49,814 nt of DNA. Origin: Actinomycetota bacterium. Lineage in GTDB: Bacteria; Actinomycetota; Nitriliruptoria; Nitriliruptorales; Nitriliruptoraceae. Of this stretch, positions 33,904 through 42,640 are shown one piece after another. Numbering within the stretch: position 1 is the stretch's first letter; each line of letters begins with the position of its first letter. Under the pieces are notes generated by a model that ran no database searches, was not told the origin of the DNA, and saw only the letters and a program-made list of their open reading frames with translations. Made by a program: the position numbers and the translations under genes. The DNA lies in contig JAFMLG010000006.1 of the NCBI GenBank assembly GCA_017852335.1, forward strand, positions 1 to 49,814, read 5' to 3'.

Positions 33904-34524
33904 GTGGCGGGACGCACGCCGCGCCCGACCGTGATCGCCCGGCGCCGGCCCTGGATCGCGAACCTCGTCACGTTCCTCCGGGCCGCCCTGGTCCCGCCCC
34001 TGCTGGTGCTGCTCTCGGTCGCCCGCGACGTCCCCGTCGCCCGGTGGTGGGCCCTCGGCGTGTTCCTCGTGGCCGCGCTGACCGACACCCTGGACGGCTG
34101 GGCCGCGCGCCGGTGGCACGGCGTCACCCCGTTCGGGGCGATGGCGGACCCGCTCGCCGACAAGCTCCTGATCGTCGGCGCCCTCGTCTCGCTCGCCCTC
34201 GTCGGGGACGCCCCGTGGTGGGTGGTCGGTGTCGTCGCGGCCCGCGAGGCGGCCGTCACGGCGCTGCGGGTCCTCGTCGTGCGCCGCGCCGGCGTCGTCG
34301 TGCCAGCGAGCCCGTGGGGGAAGGTCAAGACGGTGGCCCAGATGGTCGCGATCGGCGTCGCCATCCTCCCGGGCGCGCCCGCGGACGTCGTCGCGGCGCT
34401 GTACGTCGCCGCCGTCGCGCTGACCGTCGTGTCGGGGGTGGAGTACGCCGTCCGGATGCGCTCGACCCTCCGCGCCGCCGGCCGGCCGGCCGCCGCGAAG
34501 GGCGACGCCGCGGCCGCCGCGTGA
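33904..34524 (+). CDS. pgsA: CDP-alcohol phosphatidyltransferase, PgsA type
   Basis: Membrane enzyme, most likely phosphatidylglycerophosphate synthase, joining CDP-diacylglycerol (from CdsA) to glycerol 3-phosphate. The 206-residue protein has the family motif DG-x2-AR-x8-G-x3-D-x3-D, seen as DTLDGWAARRW then GAMADPLADK, and several membrane helices. GTG 33904 is preferred over GTG 33889 because GGAGGGAGG (33891-33899) lies just upstream of it. Placement before cinA is conserved in actinobacteria (pgsA3-type). Another CDP-alcohol substrate cannot be excluded. Its stop overlaps the cinA start (GTGA). Confidence 0.93.
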   Translation: MAGRTPRPTVIARRRPWIANLVTFLRAALVPPLLVLLSVARDVPVARWWALGVFLVAALTDTLDGWAARRWHGVTPFGAMADPLADKLLIVGALVSLALVGDAPWWVVGVVAAREAAVTALRVLVVRRAGVVVPASPWGKVKTVAQMVAIGVAILPGAPADVVAALYVAAVALTVVSGVEYAVRMRSTLRAAGRPAAAKGDAAAAA

Positions 34525-35822
34525 GCGCCCCGCGGCCCCGGGCCGCGATCCTCTCGGTCGGGAGCGAACTCCTCCTCGGCGATCTCACGGACACGAACGC
34601 GACCTGGATGAGCGTCCGGCTCCGCGAGCGGGGCGTCGCCGTCCTCCACCACCTCGCCGTCGGGGACGACCTCGACGCGATCGTCGCGGCGGTGCGGTGG
34701 CTGGCCGGGCGGGTCGACCTGGTCGTGGTCGGCGGCGGTCTCGGCCCGACCTCGGACGACCTGACGCGGGAGGCGCTCGCCGCGGCCACCGGGCGGCCCC
34801 TGGAGCACCGGGAGGAGCTCGAGGAGGCGATCCTCGCCCGGTTCGTGGCGGCCGGCCGGCCGATGGCCCCCCGCAACCGCCGCCAGGCCCGGGTGCCGAC
34901 CGGGGCGACGGCCTGGCCCCCGGCCGGGACCGCGCCGGCCTTCGCGGTGCCGCTGGACGTGGACGGGCCGGGGGGTGCCCGGGAGGTCCAGCTCGTCGCG
35001 CTGCCCGGCGTCCCGTGGGAGGCGCGGGAGCTCTGGGACGACGCCGTCGGGAGTCGCCTCGACGCGCTCGGCGCGACCGGGGCGACGGTGACCCGCACCG
35101 TCCGCGTCGTCGGCCGCGGCGAGTCCGACGTCGCGGCCGTCGTCGAGCCGCTCCTCGCCGACGACCCCGAGGTGACCCTCGCGTTCCTCGCACGGCGGCG
35201 GGCGGTCCACGTCCGCCTCACCGCGACGGGGGCCGACGTCGCCGGCGCGCGCGCACGGACGCAGCCGGCCGTGGACGCCGTCGTCGCGGCGCTCGGCGCC
35301 GCCGTCGTGGGCGTGGACGAGGACGACCTGGAGGCGGTCGTCCTGCGGCGCCTCGCCGCGCGGGGGGAGACGCTCGCGACCGCGGAGTCGGCGACGGCCG
35401 GCGCGATCGCGGCGCGTCTCGCCGAGGTGCCGGGCGCGTCCCGGGTCCTCGTCGGCGGCGTCGTCGTGTACGCCGACGCGGCGAAGGCGCGGCTGGCGGG
35501 GCTCGAGCCGGACCTCGTGGCGCGGGAGGGCGCGGTCTCGGCCCCCGTCACCGCCGCGCTTGCCCGGGCCGCCCGTGACCGCACCGGAGCGGACTGGGGG
35601 CTCGCGGTGACGGGCGTCGCCGGACCGGGGCCGGTCGTCGCCCCGGACGGGACCGAGCTGCCGCCGGGCACCGCGCACTGGGCGGTCTGCGGACCGGACG
35701 GCGAGGTCGTGACCGAGGGGCGGCGGCTGACGGGTGACCGGCCGGCCGTGCGGGAGCGGCTCGGGTCAGCCGCCCTCGACCTGCTGCGCCGCGTCCTCGA
35801 CGGCGCCGTCGGGAGCGCCTGA
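34521..35822 (+). CDS. cinA: CinA family nicotinamide-nucleotide amidase/competence protein
   Basis: Two-domain protein of 433 residues. The N-terminal part is MoaB/molybdopterin-binding-like (AILSVGSELLLGDLTDTN, GGLGPTSDD). From about residue 270 the C-terminal domain is the NMN deamidase family (ATAESATAGAIAARLAEVPG, GVVVYADAAKARLAG, VTGVAGPGP), which recycles nicotinamide mononucleotide. In many bacteria cinA is next to recA. GTG 34521 overlaps the pgsA stop. Its last 57 bases overlap the opposite exonuclease gene. Confidence 0.95.
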   Translation: MSAPRPRAAILSVGSELLLGDLTDTNATWMSVRLRERGVAVLHHLAVGDDLDAIVAAVRWLAGRVDLVVVGGGLGPTSDDLTREALAAATGRPLEHREELEEAILARFVAAGRPMAPRNRRQARVPTGATAWPPAGTAPAFAVPLDVDGPGGAREVQLVALPGVPWEARELWDDAVGSRLDALGATGATVTRTVRVVGRGESDVAAVVEPLLADDPEVTLAFLARRRAVHVRLTATGADVAGARARTQPAVDAVVAALGAAVVGVDEDDLEAVVLRRLAARGETLATAESATAGAIAARLAEVPGASRVLVGGVVVYADAAKARLAGLEPDLVAREGAVSAPVTAALARAARDRTGADWGLAVTGVAGPGPVVAPDGTELPPGTAHWAVCGPDGEVVTEGRRLTGDRPAVRERLGSAALDLLRRVLDGAVGSA

Positions 35823-36470
35823 GGCGGCCGTCCCCACGCCCCGCGTCGAGACCGGGCGCGGCACCGGGTCCGGGAGCGGGGCGGCCGCGGCGCGGATCCG
35901 GTCGAGCTCCGCCCAGACGCGGTCGAAGCAGCGCAGCGTCTGCCGCGCGTCGTACAGGGCGCCGTGGGCCAGCGCCGGGTCATGGGGGACGCCGAGCGAG
36001 GCGCAGAGGCCGGCGACCCCGCGCGGGACCTCCGGTGCGGCGGCGAGCAGCGGCATGGCGAGCGTCCCGACGTCGAGCAGATGGTGGTCCCAGGTCGGGG
36101 TCCGGCCGACGCGCTGGCAGGCCTGGAGGAGGTGCCGGGCGTCGAAGTCCGGCACGACGCCGACGAGGACCGCCCCCTCGGCGTCGGCGAGGAAGCGGTC
36201 GACCCACTCGGCGTCCGGGGTCCGCGGCGCGTCGGCCAGCCGCTCGTGGTACCTGGAGATCTCGAGCGCGATCGGCTCGGCGTGGTCCAGGGTGTGCTCG
36301 GGCACGACCCGGTGCTCGCGCTCGGTGCCGTCGGGCTCGCGGACGATCCAGGCGACCTCGGTCAGCTGATGGATCCGGTGGTCGAGACCGGTCGCCTCGG
36401 TGTCGACGACGACGAGGCGGGGGGCCGACGGGTCCCGGCGCCGCTCGGGTCCCGGCACGGCTCCGCTCAC
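35766..36470 (-). CDS. DEDDh 3'-5' exonuclease (DnaQ/RNase T family)
   Basis: A 234-residue exonuclease-fold protein with the four DEDDh acidic positions: D23-T-E25 ([10 protein letters not shown]), D in PDFDARHL, and H/D in [11 protein letters not shown]. Members trim DNA or RNA 3' ends; target unknown here. Residues 1-17 are a charged lead and the last ~35 residues are Pro/Ala-rich and disordered. GTG 36470 has GGAGG 5 nt upstream. The gene runs against cinA (57-nt overlap) and away from recA. It occupies the position where many actinobacteria carry the regulator clgR. The link with DNA repair is by context only. Confidence 0.88.
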   Translation of the reverse strand: MSGAVPGPERRRDPSAPRLVVVDTEATGLDHRIHQLTEVAWIVREPDGTEREHRVVPEHTLDHAEPIALEISRYHERLADAPRTPDAEWVDRFLADAEGAVLVGVVPDFDARHLLQACQRVGRTPTWDHHLLDVGTLAMPLLAAAPEVPRGVAGLCASLGVPHDPALAHGALYDARQTLRCFDRVWAELDRIRAAAAPLPDPVPRPVSTRGVGTAASGAPDGAVEDAAQQVEGG

Positions 36471-36523
36471 GGCGACCTCCGGTGCGCCGCGACCGCTCGG
36501 GCGGGGTCGGACGGCGGGCGCGG

Positions 36524-36529
36524 ACCGTA
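36524..36529 (-). promoter_or_regulatory. -10 element TACGGT for exonuclease gene
   Basis: On the minus strand TACGGT, 53 nt before GTG 36470. Confidence 0.4.
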
Positions 36530-36740
36530 GCCGCCGGGCCCGGGCCGCATCCGGGGGCCCGGGGCAGGCCGGAGCCCCGCGGTGGGACGGGGTCCGGCGG
36601 ACCGGTGGGAGGGCCGGTCCGGGCGGCGCGAGGAGACGCGCGCCGGCCGGGGCGGGGGGGACGCCGCACCCGGTCGACGGCACCGTACGGAGCCCGGGTG
36701 ACGGGACGGTGGCCGGCGACCGTCGGTCCGGGGGCGGTCG

Positions 36741-36769
36741 TGGACATCGAACGGATGTTCGACTACCGT
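36741..36769 (+). promoter_or_regulatory. recA promoter
   Basis: TGGACA (36741-36746), one change from TTGACA, a 17-nt spacer, and TACCGT (36764-36769). The LexA box fills the spacer almost exactly. A second TACGGT at 36818-36823 could be a LexA-independent promoter, as mycobacterial recA also has two. Confidence 0.7.
36747..36762 (+). promoter_or_regulatory. LexA box (SOS box) of recA
   Basis: TCGAAC-GGAT-GTTCGA, a perfect 16-bp dyad matching the mycobacterial/Bacillus-type LexA site. It lies between the -35 and -10 of recA, so bound LexA would block RNA polymerase. Confidence 0.92.
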
Positions 36770-36885
36770 TCTCCACAGGCCGCGGGGGACCTCCTCCCGC
36801 CCACGGCGGGGCACCCCTACGGTCGCCCGCCCGCACCCCGACACCCCACGGGCCGGCCCGGGGCCGGCGCAGGACGGAGACCGCA

Positions 36886-37917
36886 GTGGACCGCGACAAG
36901 GCCCTCGACGTCGCCCTCGCGAACATCGAGAAGCAGTTCGGGAAGGGGTCGCTGATGCGGCTCGGGGACGAGGCGGCCGTCCCCGTCCGCGCGATCCCGA
37001 CCGGCGCGATCGTCCTCGACGTGGCCCTCGGGATCGGCGGCGTGCCGCGCGGTCGGGTCACCGAGATCTACGGCCCCGAGTCCTCCGGCAAGACGACCGT
37101 GGCGCTGCACATCGTGGCCGAGGCCCAGCGGGCCGGCGGCATCGCGGCGTTCATCGACGCCGAGCACGCGCTCGACCCGGTCTACGCCCAGGCGCTCGGC
37201 GTCGACATCAACGAGCTCCTCGTCTCGCAGCCCGACAACGGCGAGCAGGCCCTCGAGATCGCCGACATGCTGGTCCGGTCGAACGCCGTCGACGTCATCG
37301 TGGTCGACTCCGTCGCCGCCCTCACGCCCCGCGCCGAGATCGAGGGCGAGATGGGGGACAGCCACGTCGGCCTCCAGGCCCGGCTGATGTCGCAGGCGCT
37401 CCGGAAGCTCGCCGGCTCGCTGCACCGCTCGAACTGCTCGGCGATCTTCATCAACCAGCTGCGCGAGAAGATCGGCGTGATGTTCGGCTCGCCCGAGACG
37501 ACGCCGGGCGGTCGTGCTCTGAAGTTCTACTCCTCGGTCCGCCTCGACGTCCGCCGCATCGAGACCCTGAAGGACGGCAGCGAGGCGGTCGGGAACCGGG
37601 TCCGCGTCAAGGTCGTGAAGAACAAGGTCGCGCCGCCGTTCCGTCAGGCCGAGTTCGACATCCTGTACGGGGTCGGCATCTCCCGCGAGGGCTCGCTGAT
37701 CGACCTCGGGGTCGAGGAGGGCATCATCCGGAAGGCCGGCGCCTGGTTCACCTACGAGGGCGACCAGCTCGGGCAGGGCAAGGAGAACGCCCGGAACTTC
37801 CTGCGCGAGCACACCGACGTCGCCCTCGAGATCGAGCGGCGCATCCTCGAGAAGGTCGGGGTCGCGGCCGTCGCCGGCGACGCGGCCGAGGCCGCCGCGG
37901 ACGTCGACGAGGACTGA
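36886..37917 (+). CDS. recA: Recombinase RecA
   Basis: Strand-exchange protein and co-protease that triggers LexA cleavage. The 343-residue protein has Walker [10 protein letters not shown] (K69), the DNA-binding loop-1 region ([20 protein letters not shown]), [17 protein letters not shown] and the C-terminal domain ending in an acidic tail (AAADVDED). No intein is present. GTG 36886 leaves a leader of about 110 nt from the SOS-controlled promoter. recX follows with a single base between. Confidence 0.99.
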   Translation: MDRDKALDVALANIEKQFGKGSLMRLGDEAAVPVRAIPTGAIVLDVALGIGGVPRGRVTEIYGPESSGKTTVALHIVAEAQRAGGIAAFIDAEHALDPVYAQALGVDINELLVSQPDNGEQALEIADMLVRSNAVDVIVVDSVAALTPRAEIEGEMGDSHVGLQARLMSQALRKLAGSLHRSNCSAIFINQLREKIGVMFGSPETTPGGRALKFYSSVRLDVRRIETLKDGSEAVGNRVRVKVVKNKVAPPFRQAEFDILYGVGISREGSLIDLGVEEGIIRKAGAWFTYEGDQLGQGKENARNFLREHTDVALEIERRILEKVGVAAVAGDAAEAAADVDED

Positions 37918-37918
37918 G

Positions 37919-38653
37919 GTGCCCCGGGACGCCGAGGCCTGGCTGGCCGCGCGGGGCGTCCCGCGCGAGCCCGTCGTGGACCGTGGGGCCGGGCCGGGCA
38001 CGACCCCGGACGACGGTCGGGCCGCTCCGACGCCGGCCGAGGTCGTCGACCTCGCCCGCCAGGTCGCGCGCGACCGGGCCGCCGCGGTCCCGCCCGCCGT
38101 CGCGGCGCCGCTCGCCGACGCCGACGGGCCGGACGCCGCGGACCGGCCGGACGGGGCGACGGCCACCGGTGGGACCGCGGGTGCGCTGGCGTTCATCCAG
38201 CGCTCCACGGCCAACGCCCCGCAGTCCGAGGGTCGCCTGGCCGAGAAGCTCCGGGGGCGCGGGCACCCGGCGGACGAGGTCGAGGCGGCGCTGGCCGCGG
38301 CCCGGGCGCGCGGTCTCGTCGACGACGCCGCCATGATCGAGGCGCTGGTCGTCGAACGGAAGGCCCGCGGTCACGCCGAACCCCGCCTGCGACGCGACCT
38401 CCGGAGCCGCGGGTTCGACGGCGGGGCCATCGATGCGGCGCTGGCCCGTCACCGCGACGCCGATCCCCTGGCGGCCGCGTTCGCGACGGCGCGGGAGCAG
38501 GCCGCCCGTCACCGCGCGGCCCCGGCCGAGACCGCGGTGCGTCGCATCGTCGGGCACCTCGTCCGGCGCGGACACGCCGAGGGGGTCGCGCGGAAGGCCG
38601 CGCTCGACGCCGTCCACGCCGACCGCGAGCCGATGCGGACCGCGGAGCGGTGA
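37919..38653 (+). CDS. recX: Regulatory protein RecX
   Basis: Binds RecA filaments and limits their growth. The 244-residue protein has the three-helix RecX repeats from about residue 95 (ALAFIQRSTANAPQSEGRLAEKL, then GHPADEVEAAL...GLVDDAAMIEALV) in the usual order. The first ~95 residues are a variable Ala/Asp/Pro-rich extension. GTG 37919 is 1 nt after the recA stop, so both are co-expressed from the LexA-controlled promoter. Its own ribosome site (GAGG) lies over the recA stop. Confidence 0.93.
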   Translation: MPRDAEAWLAARGVPREPVVDRGAGPGTTPDDGRAAPTPAEVVDLARQVARDRAAAVPPAVAAPLADADGPDAADRPDGATATGGTAGALAFIQRSTANAPQSEGRLAEKLRGRGHPADEVEAALAAARARGLVDDAAMIEALVVERKARGHAEPRLRRDLRSRGFDGGAIDAALARHRDADPLAAAFATAREQAARHRAAPAETAVRRIVGHLVRRGHAEGVARKAALDAVHADREPMRTAER

Positions 38654-38667
38654 CCCCCCGCCGGCCG

Positions 38668-38673
38668 TAGGCT
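38668..38673 (+). promoter_or_regulatory. -10 element TAGGCT
   Basis: TAGGCT, 32 nt before the GTG at 38706, in the gap after recX. Confidence 0.45.
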
Positions 38674-38705
38674 GCCGTCGCGCGGTCCCGCGCCCGGAGG
38701 TCGAC

Positions 38706-38996
38706 GTGAGCATCGTGCAGCTGTGGCTCGTCGTCGGCGTCCCGGTCCTCGTCACGGTCGCCGGTCTGCTCGTCGGCGGTTCGCCGGCCCGGGCCCGCGC
38801 CGCGGTCGCCCTGCTCGGGCTCCTCGCCGTGGTGTTCACCGTCGCGCCCGGGGGCGGGCGCGTCTCCACGGCGGTCGTCGGGCTGCTCGCCGTGCTGCTG
38901 GTCGCCGGCGGGCGCCTCGAGGGGCCCCCGCCGCCCGACGCGCGGGCCGCCCGCCGTCACCTCACCACGGCGGCAGGGACCGACACCGGCACCTGA
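38706..38996 (+). CDS. Small hypothetical membrane protein
   Basis: A 96-residue protein with three hydrophobic segments (about residues 4-23, 30-47 and 53-68) and a hydrophilic, Pro/Arg-rich C-terminal tail. No family is recognised and no motif is visible. GTG 38706 is chosen because GGAGG (38697-38701) and a TAGGCT promoter precede it. It faces the GLUG-type gene tail to tail with only 4 nt between the two stops. Confidence 0.65.
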   Translation: MSIVQLWLVVGVPVLVTVAGLLVGGSPARARAAVALLGLLAVVFTVAPGGGRVSTAVVGLLAVLLVAGGRLEGPPPPDARAARRHLTTAAGTDTGT

Positions 38997-39000
38997 TCGG

Positions 39001-39678
39001 TCAGTCGTCGTCCGAGGTCGCGTCGTCGACCCCGACCTCCGGCCCGGTCCCCCTCGCGACCGTCGCGCCGTCGAACCGTCCCGTCACCGCGGTCGGGTCG
39101 GCGGCCCGCCCCGCGAGCTCGCCCACCGCCGCGGCGCCCTCGATGCGGGCGTCGCGGACGACCACGTCGGTCACGCGCCCGCCGGGTCGGACGTCGCCGG
39201 CGACCGCCCCGACCCGATCCCGGCCGACCACGACGACGTCCTCGAGCACGAGGTCGCGGACCTCCCCCGTGAGCACCCCGAACAGGCCGACGTCGTCCGA
39301 CCCGGGCAGGAACGTCCGGAGGCCGGTCAACCGGTGGCCACCACCGTCGTAGGACCCGGTGAACGCCCCGTCGGACGCGCCGGCGCCGACGGGCGTCCAG
39401 GGGTTCGGGACCGCGAGGTCCGCGACCTGCCGGAGGTGCCGGTCCGCGCACCGGGGGAGCTCGTCCAGCGCCGGGGTCGCGTGGACCAGCAGCGGCCGGG
39501 CGGGGTCGCGGCCGTCCCCGGAGCCGGGTCCGAAGCGGTCGGTCCGGCAGTCGGTCCCGGTCACCAGCAGGACCGTCCCGACCCCCACGGCGGCGAGGAC
39601 GACCAGGATCGAGAGCGCGACCGTCGGCCCCCGCCGCCCCAGCGGCAGGAGCGGCCCGTACGGCCCACGCTCCGCCAT
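39001..39678 (-). CDS. Membrane-anchored protein with GLUG-type beta-helix repeats
   Basis: A 225-residue protein. A short basic start, one membrane helix (~22-40) and then an extracytoplasmic domain. From about residue 105 it follows the GLUG repeat pattern: GSYDGGGHRLTGL, GLFGVLTGEVRDL, VEDVVVVGRD-like strands, and VGAVAG / VGELAGRA, as in right-handed beta-helix adhesins and IgA-peptidase-like proteins. This is known as a surface fold, but the ligand is unknown. Only about two to three turns are present, much shorter than usual GLUG proteins. ATG 39678 fits the membrane-anchor start. Divergent from the MFS gene with back-to-back promoters. Confidence 0.7.
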   Translation of the reverse strand: MAERGPYGPLLPLGRRGPTVALSILVVLAAVGVGTVLLVTGTDCRTDRFGPGSGDGRDPARPLLVHATPALDELPRCADRHLRQVADLAVPNPWTPVGAGASDGAFTGSYDGGGHRLTGLRTFLPGSDDVGLFGVLTGEVRDLVLEDVVVVGRDRVGAVAGDVRPGGRVTDVVVRDARIEGAAAVGELAGRAADPTAVTGRFDGATVARGTGPEVGVDDATSDDD

Positions 39679-39731
39679 GCCCCGCCCCGTCGCCCGCCAC
39701 GACGCGCCGCCCGCCCCCGGACGACCTCGCG

Positions 39732-39737
39732 ACCCTA
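39732..39737 (-). promoter_or_regulatory. -10 element TAGGGT for GLUG-type gene
   Basis: On the minus strand TAGGGT, 53 nt before ATG 39678. It is separated by 15 bp from the opposite -10 at 39753, so the two promoters overlap. Confidence 0.4.
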
Positions 39738-39752
39738 GCGACGGCGGTGGCG

Positions 39753-39758
39753 TAGCGT
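39753..39758 (+). promoter_or_regulatory. -10 element TAGCGT, leaderless start of MFS gene
   Basis: TAGCGT, 7 nt, then ATG 39766. No ribosome site can fit, so the transcript should be leaderless. Confidence 0.5.
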
Positions 39759-39765
39759 CGCCGGC

Positions 39766-41058
39766 ATGCTCCCACCGCAGGGTCCCGTCACCGTCGACCG
39801 CGCCGCCGCGCAGCGCCGTGCTCGTCGCACCCTCGTCACGACGCAGGTGCTCGGCGGACTCGGCGTCGGGACCGGTGTCGCCGTCGCGACGCTGCTCGCG
39901 TACGAGCTCGCGGGGACGGCGGCGCTGGCCGGACTGGCCGGGTCCGCGACCGCGCTGGGCTCGGGACTGGCGGCCGCGGCGATCGGCGCGTCCGCGCACC
40001 GCGGTCGACGGCCGGGCCTGGCCGCCGGGTACCTCGTCGGGGCCGCCGGCGCCGTCGGGGCGGTGGTGGCGGCGGCGCTCGGCAGTCTGCCGCTGCTGCT
40101 CCTCTCGGGGTTCGCCTTCGGCGGGGCGGGCGGGGCGAACCTCCAGGCCCGGTACGCCGCGACCGACCTCGCGCTGCCGGAGCGTCGGGCCGGTGACCTG
40201 GCGCTCGTCGTCTGGGCGACCACCGTCGGGGCCGTCCTCGGTCCGAACCTCACCGGTCCGGGCGCTGCGCTGGCCGGTGTCGTCGGTGTCCCCGACCTCG
40301 CCGGGCCGTACCTCCTCTCGGGGGCCGCGTTCGCGGCCGCCGGCGCCACCGTCGCCGTCCTCCTCCGACCGGACCCGCTGCTGCTCGCGCGCCGGATCGC
40401 CGGTGGCGACGCGGCGGGGACCGAGCGGGTCCCCGTGCGGCGCGCCCTCGGTGAGGGGCTCGGGGCCGTCCGGTCGCGTCCGGCCGCCCGTGCCGCCGCC
40501 GTGACCATCGCGGCGGCCCACGCGACGATGGTCGGCGTGATGTCGATGACCCCCGTGCACATGGGCGCGAACGGCGCCGACGTCCAGCTGGTCGGCCTGA
40601 CCATCAGCCTCCACATCGCCGGCATGTACGCGCTCTCACCGGTGGTGGGCCGCATCACCGACCGGGTCGGGGCGCGGGCGGCCCTCGGGCTCGGCTTCGT
40701 CCAGCTCGCCGCGGCCGTGCTCCTGGCCGCGGGCGGGGAGCCGCACGGCGGGGCCGGGTTCCTCGCGGGCCTCGTCCTGCTCGGGACCGGGTGGTCGTTC
40801 TGCCTCATCGGCAGCTCGGCCCTGCTGACGGCCACCCTTCCGCTGGCGGCCCGGGCCCCGGCGCAGGGGCTGACGGACCTCCTGATGAACGCGGCCGGGG
40901 CGACCGCGGGCGGTCTCTCCGGGGTCCTGGTGACCCTGCTCGGGTTCCCGGGGTTCGCGGCGGGGACGCTGCTCCTGCTCGTCATCCCCGCCGTGCTCGT
41001 GCGGCGTGACACCGCCGGTCCCGGCGCGCCCAGCGAGCCGCTGCTCGCCGCCACCTGA
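39766..41058 (+). CDS. Major facilitator superfamily transporter
   Basis: A 430-residue inner-membrane carrier with about twelve hydrophobic segments in two halves. An inter-helix loop with Arg pairs follows the second helix (HRGRRPGLAAGY), and a central cytoplasmic loop lies near residues 205-240. In the second half VVGRITDRVGARAAL is the repeat of the MFS motif A (GxxxDRxGRR). Many relatives are drug or small-molecule exporters; substrate unknown. The start at ATG 39766 is supported by the full first helix and by a -10 element 7 nt upstream. Confidence 0.88.
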   Translation: MLPPQGPVTVDRAAAQRRARRTLVTTQVLGGLGVGTGVAVATLLAYELAGTAALAGLAGSATALGSGLAAAAIGASAHRGRRPGLAAGYLVGAAGAVGAVVAAALGSLPLLLLSGFAFGGAGGANLQARYAATDLALPERRAGDLALVVWATTVGAVLGPNLTGPGAALAGVVGVPDLAGPYLLSGAAFAAAGATVAVLLRPDPLLLARRIAGGDAAGTERVPVRRALGEGLGAVRSRPAARAAAVTIAAAHATMVGVMSMTPVHMGANGADVQLVGLTISLHIAGMYALSPVVGRITDRVGARAALGLGFVQLAAAVLLAAGGEPHGGAGFLAGLVLLGTGWSFCLIGSSALLTATLPLAARAPAQGLTDLLMNAAGATAGGLSGVLVTLLGFPGFAAGTLLLLVIPAVLVRRDTAGPGAPSEPLLAAT

Positions 41059-41116
41059 ACCGCTCCGGCACACTGGGCCGACCGACACCGGCGTGACCGG
41101 GGATCGGGGGGACGTG

Positions 41117-42640
41117 ATGGGACGGGACCGCGCCGGCGTCGCGAGCACCGCGGCCGTGCCGGCCCGCACGGGGCCCCGGACCTACGCGATCCGGACCTTC
41201 GGCTGCCAGATGAACGAGCACGACTCGCAGCGCGCGGCCGGGCTGCTGGAGGCCGTGGGGTACCGGCCGGCCGACGACCCGCTCCGGGCCGACCTCGTCC
41301 TGCTGAACACCTGCGCCGTCCGCGAGAACGCCGACGAGCGGCTGTACGGGACGCTCGGGCACCTCCGCGCCGTGAAGGCGGCCCGCCTCGAGGAGGGGCG
41401 CGACCTCACCATCGTGGTGGGCGGCTGCCTCGCGCAGAAGGACGGCGACCGCGTCGCCGAGCGGGCCCCGTGGGTCGACGTCGTGTACGGCACGCACAAC
41501 CTCGGTCGACTGCCCGAGCTGCTGGCCCGGGCCGACGCCGATCACCTCCCCGTCGTCGAGCTGCTCGAGACGCTCGAGGTGTTCCCGTCCGCCCTGCCGT
41601 CCCGCCGTGGCGTGCGCCACCACGCCTGGGTCGCGATCTCGGTGGGGTGCGACAACGCCTGCACGTTCTGCATCGTGCCGGCCCTGCGCGGACCGGAGCG
41701 GTCCCGTCCGGTCGCCGAGATCGTCGCCGAGGTCCGGGCGCTCGTCGCCGAGGACGTCGTCGAGGTGACGCTGCTCGGGCAGAACGTGAACTCGTACGGC
41801 CGGGACCTCGGCGGGCGTCCGCTGTTCGCGGACCTCCTCCGGGCCCTCGGGGACGTCGAGGGCCTGCACCGGGTCCGGTTCACCTCGCCGCACCCCCACG
41901 ACTTCACCCCGGACGTGCTGGACGCCATGGCCGCGGTGCCGAACGTCATGCCGCACCTGCACCTGCCGCTGCAGTCCGGGTCGGACCGCGTGCTCCGGGA
42001 CATGCGGCGGTCCTACCGGCGCGGGCGGTACCTCGATCTCGTCGCCCGGACCCGGGAGCTCATCCCCGAGGCGGCGCTGACCACCGACGTCATCGTCGGG
42101 TTCCCCGGCGAGACCGAGGAGGACTTCCTCGCCACGCTCGCGGTCGTCGAGGAGGTCCGGTTCGACCAGGCGTTCACCTTCCGGTACTCGCCCCGCCCCG
42201 GCACGGCGGCCGCGGAGATGGTCGACCGGTTCGTCCCCGACGACGTCGTCGCGGACCGGTACGCCCGGCTCGACGCCCGGGTCCGGGACCACTCGCGCGC
42301 CGCCCACGAGCGCCTCGTCGGGACCGACCGCGAGCTCCTGGTGGAGGGGCCGTCACGGACCGATCCGACGCGGTGGTCCGGCCGGACGCCGGGGAACCAC
42401 CTCGTGCACCTCCCCGCCCCGGAGCCCGCGCTGCCGTTCCACCCCGGGGACCTGGTGACGGCGCGGATCGCGTCCGCCGCGACGTCCTACGCCCTGGCCG
42501 ACGCGGCGCGCGCCGTGACGCGGACCCGGGCCGGGCGTGCGGCCGAGCGTGACGCCGCCGCCGGGCGACCGCCCACCGCGCCGACCCCGGCCCCGACGTT
42601 CGTCGCCCCGTCGCGCCGGCTCCCGCTGGCCGCCGGATGA
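41117..42640 (+). CDS. miaB: tRNA-2-methylthio-N6-dimethylallyladenosine synthase
   Basis: Radical-SAM methylthiotransferase acting on i6A37, the product of MiaA encoded just after it. The 507-residue protein has the three N-terminal cluster ligands C30 (FGCQMNEHD), C66 (NTCAVRENA) and C104 (GGCLAQ), and the radical-SAM cluster C178-x3-C182-x2-C185. A C-terminal TRAM domain (~385-450) and a Pro-rich tail follow. ATG 41117 is preferred over the adjacent GTG 41114 because GGGGGGA ends 4 nt upstream. A weak CACACT (41069-41074) may be its -10. It overlaps miaA by ATGA. Confidence 0.97.
   Translation: MGRDRAGVASTAAVPARTGPRTYAIRTFGCQMNEHDSQRAAGLLEAVGYRPADDPLRADLVLLNTCAVRENADERLYGTLGHLRAVKAARLEEGRDLTIVVGGCLAQKDGDRVAERAPWVDVVYGTHNLGRLPELLARADADHLPVVELLETLEVFPSALPSRRGVRHHAWVAISVGCDNACTFCIVPALRGPERSRPVAEIVAEVRALVAEDVVEVTLLGQNVNSYGRDLGGRPLFADLLRALGDVEGLHRVRFTSPHPHDFTPDVLDAMAAVPNVMPHLHLPLQSGSDRVLRDMRRSYRRGRYLDLVARTRELIPEAALTTDVIVGFPGETEEDFLATLAVVEEVRFDQAFTFRYSPRPGTAAAEMVDRFVPDDVVADRYARLDARVRDHSRAAHERLVGTDRELLVEGPSRTDPTRWSGRTPGNHLVHLPAPEPALPFHPGDLVTARIASAATSYALADAARAVTRTRAGRAAERDAAAGRPPTAPTPAPTFVAPSRRLPLAAG

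Larger units (their letters stand above)
36471..36885. other. 415-nt divergent intergenic region, exonuclease/recA
   Basis: The only gap over 300 nt. It holds the exonuclease promoter on the minus strand (TACGGT, 36529-36524), a G-rich middle without a gene, then the recA control region: -35, LexA box and -10 (36741-36769). A possible second recA promoter (TACGGT, 36818-36823) follows, then a leader to GTG 36886. Confidence 0.7.
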
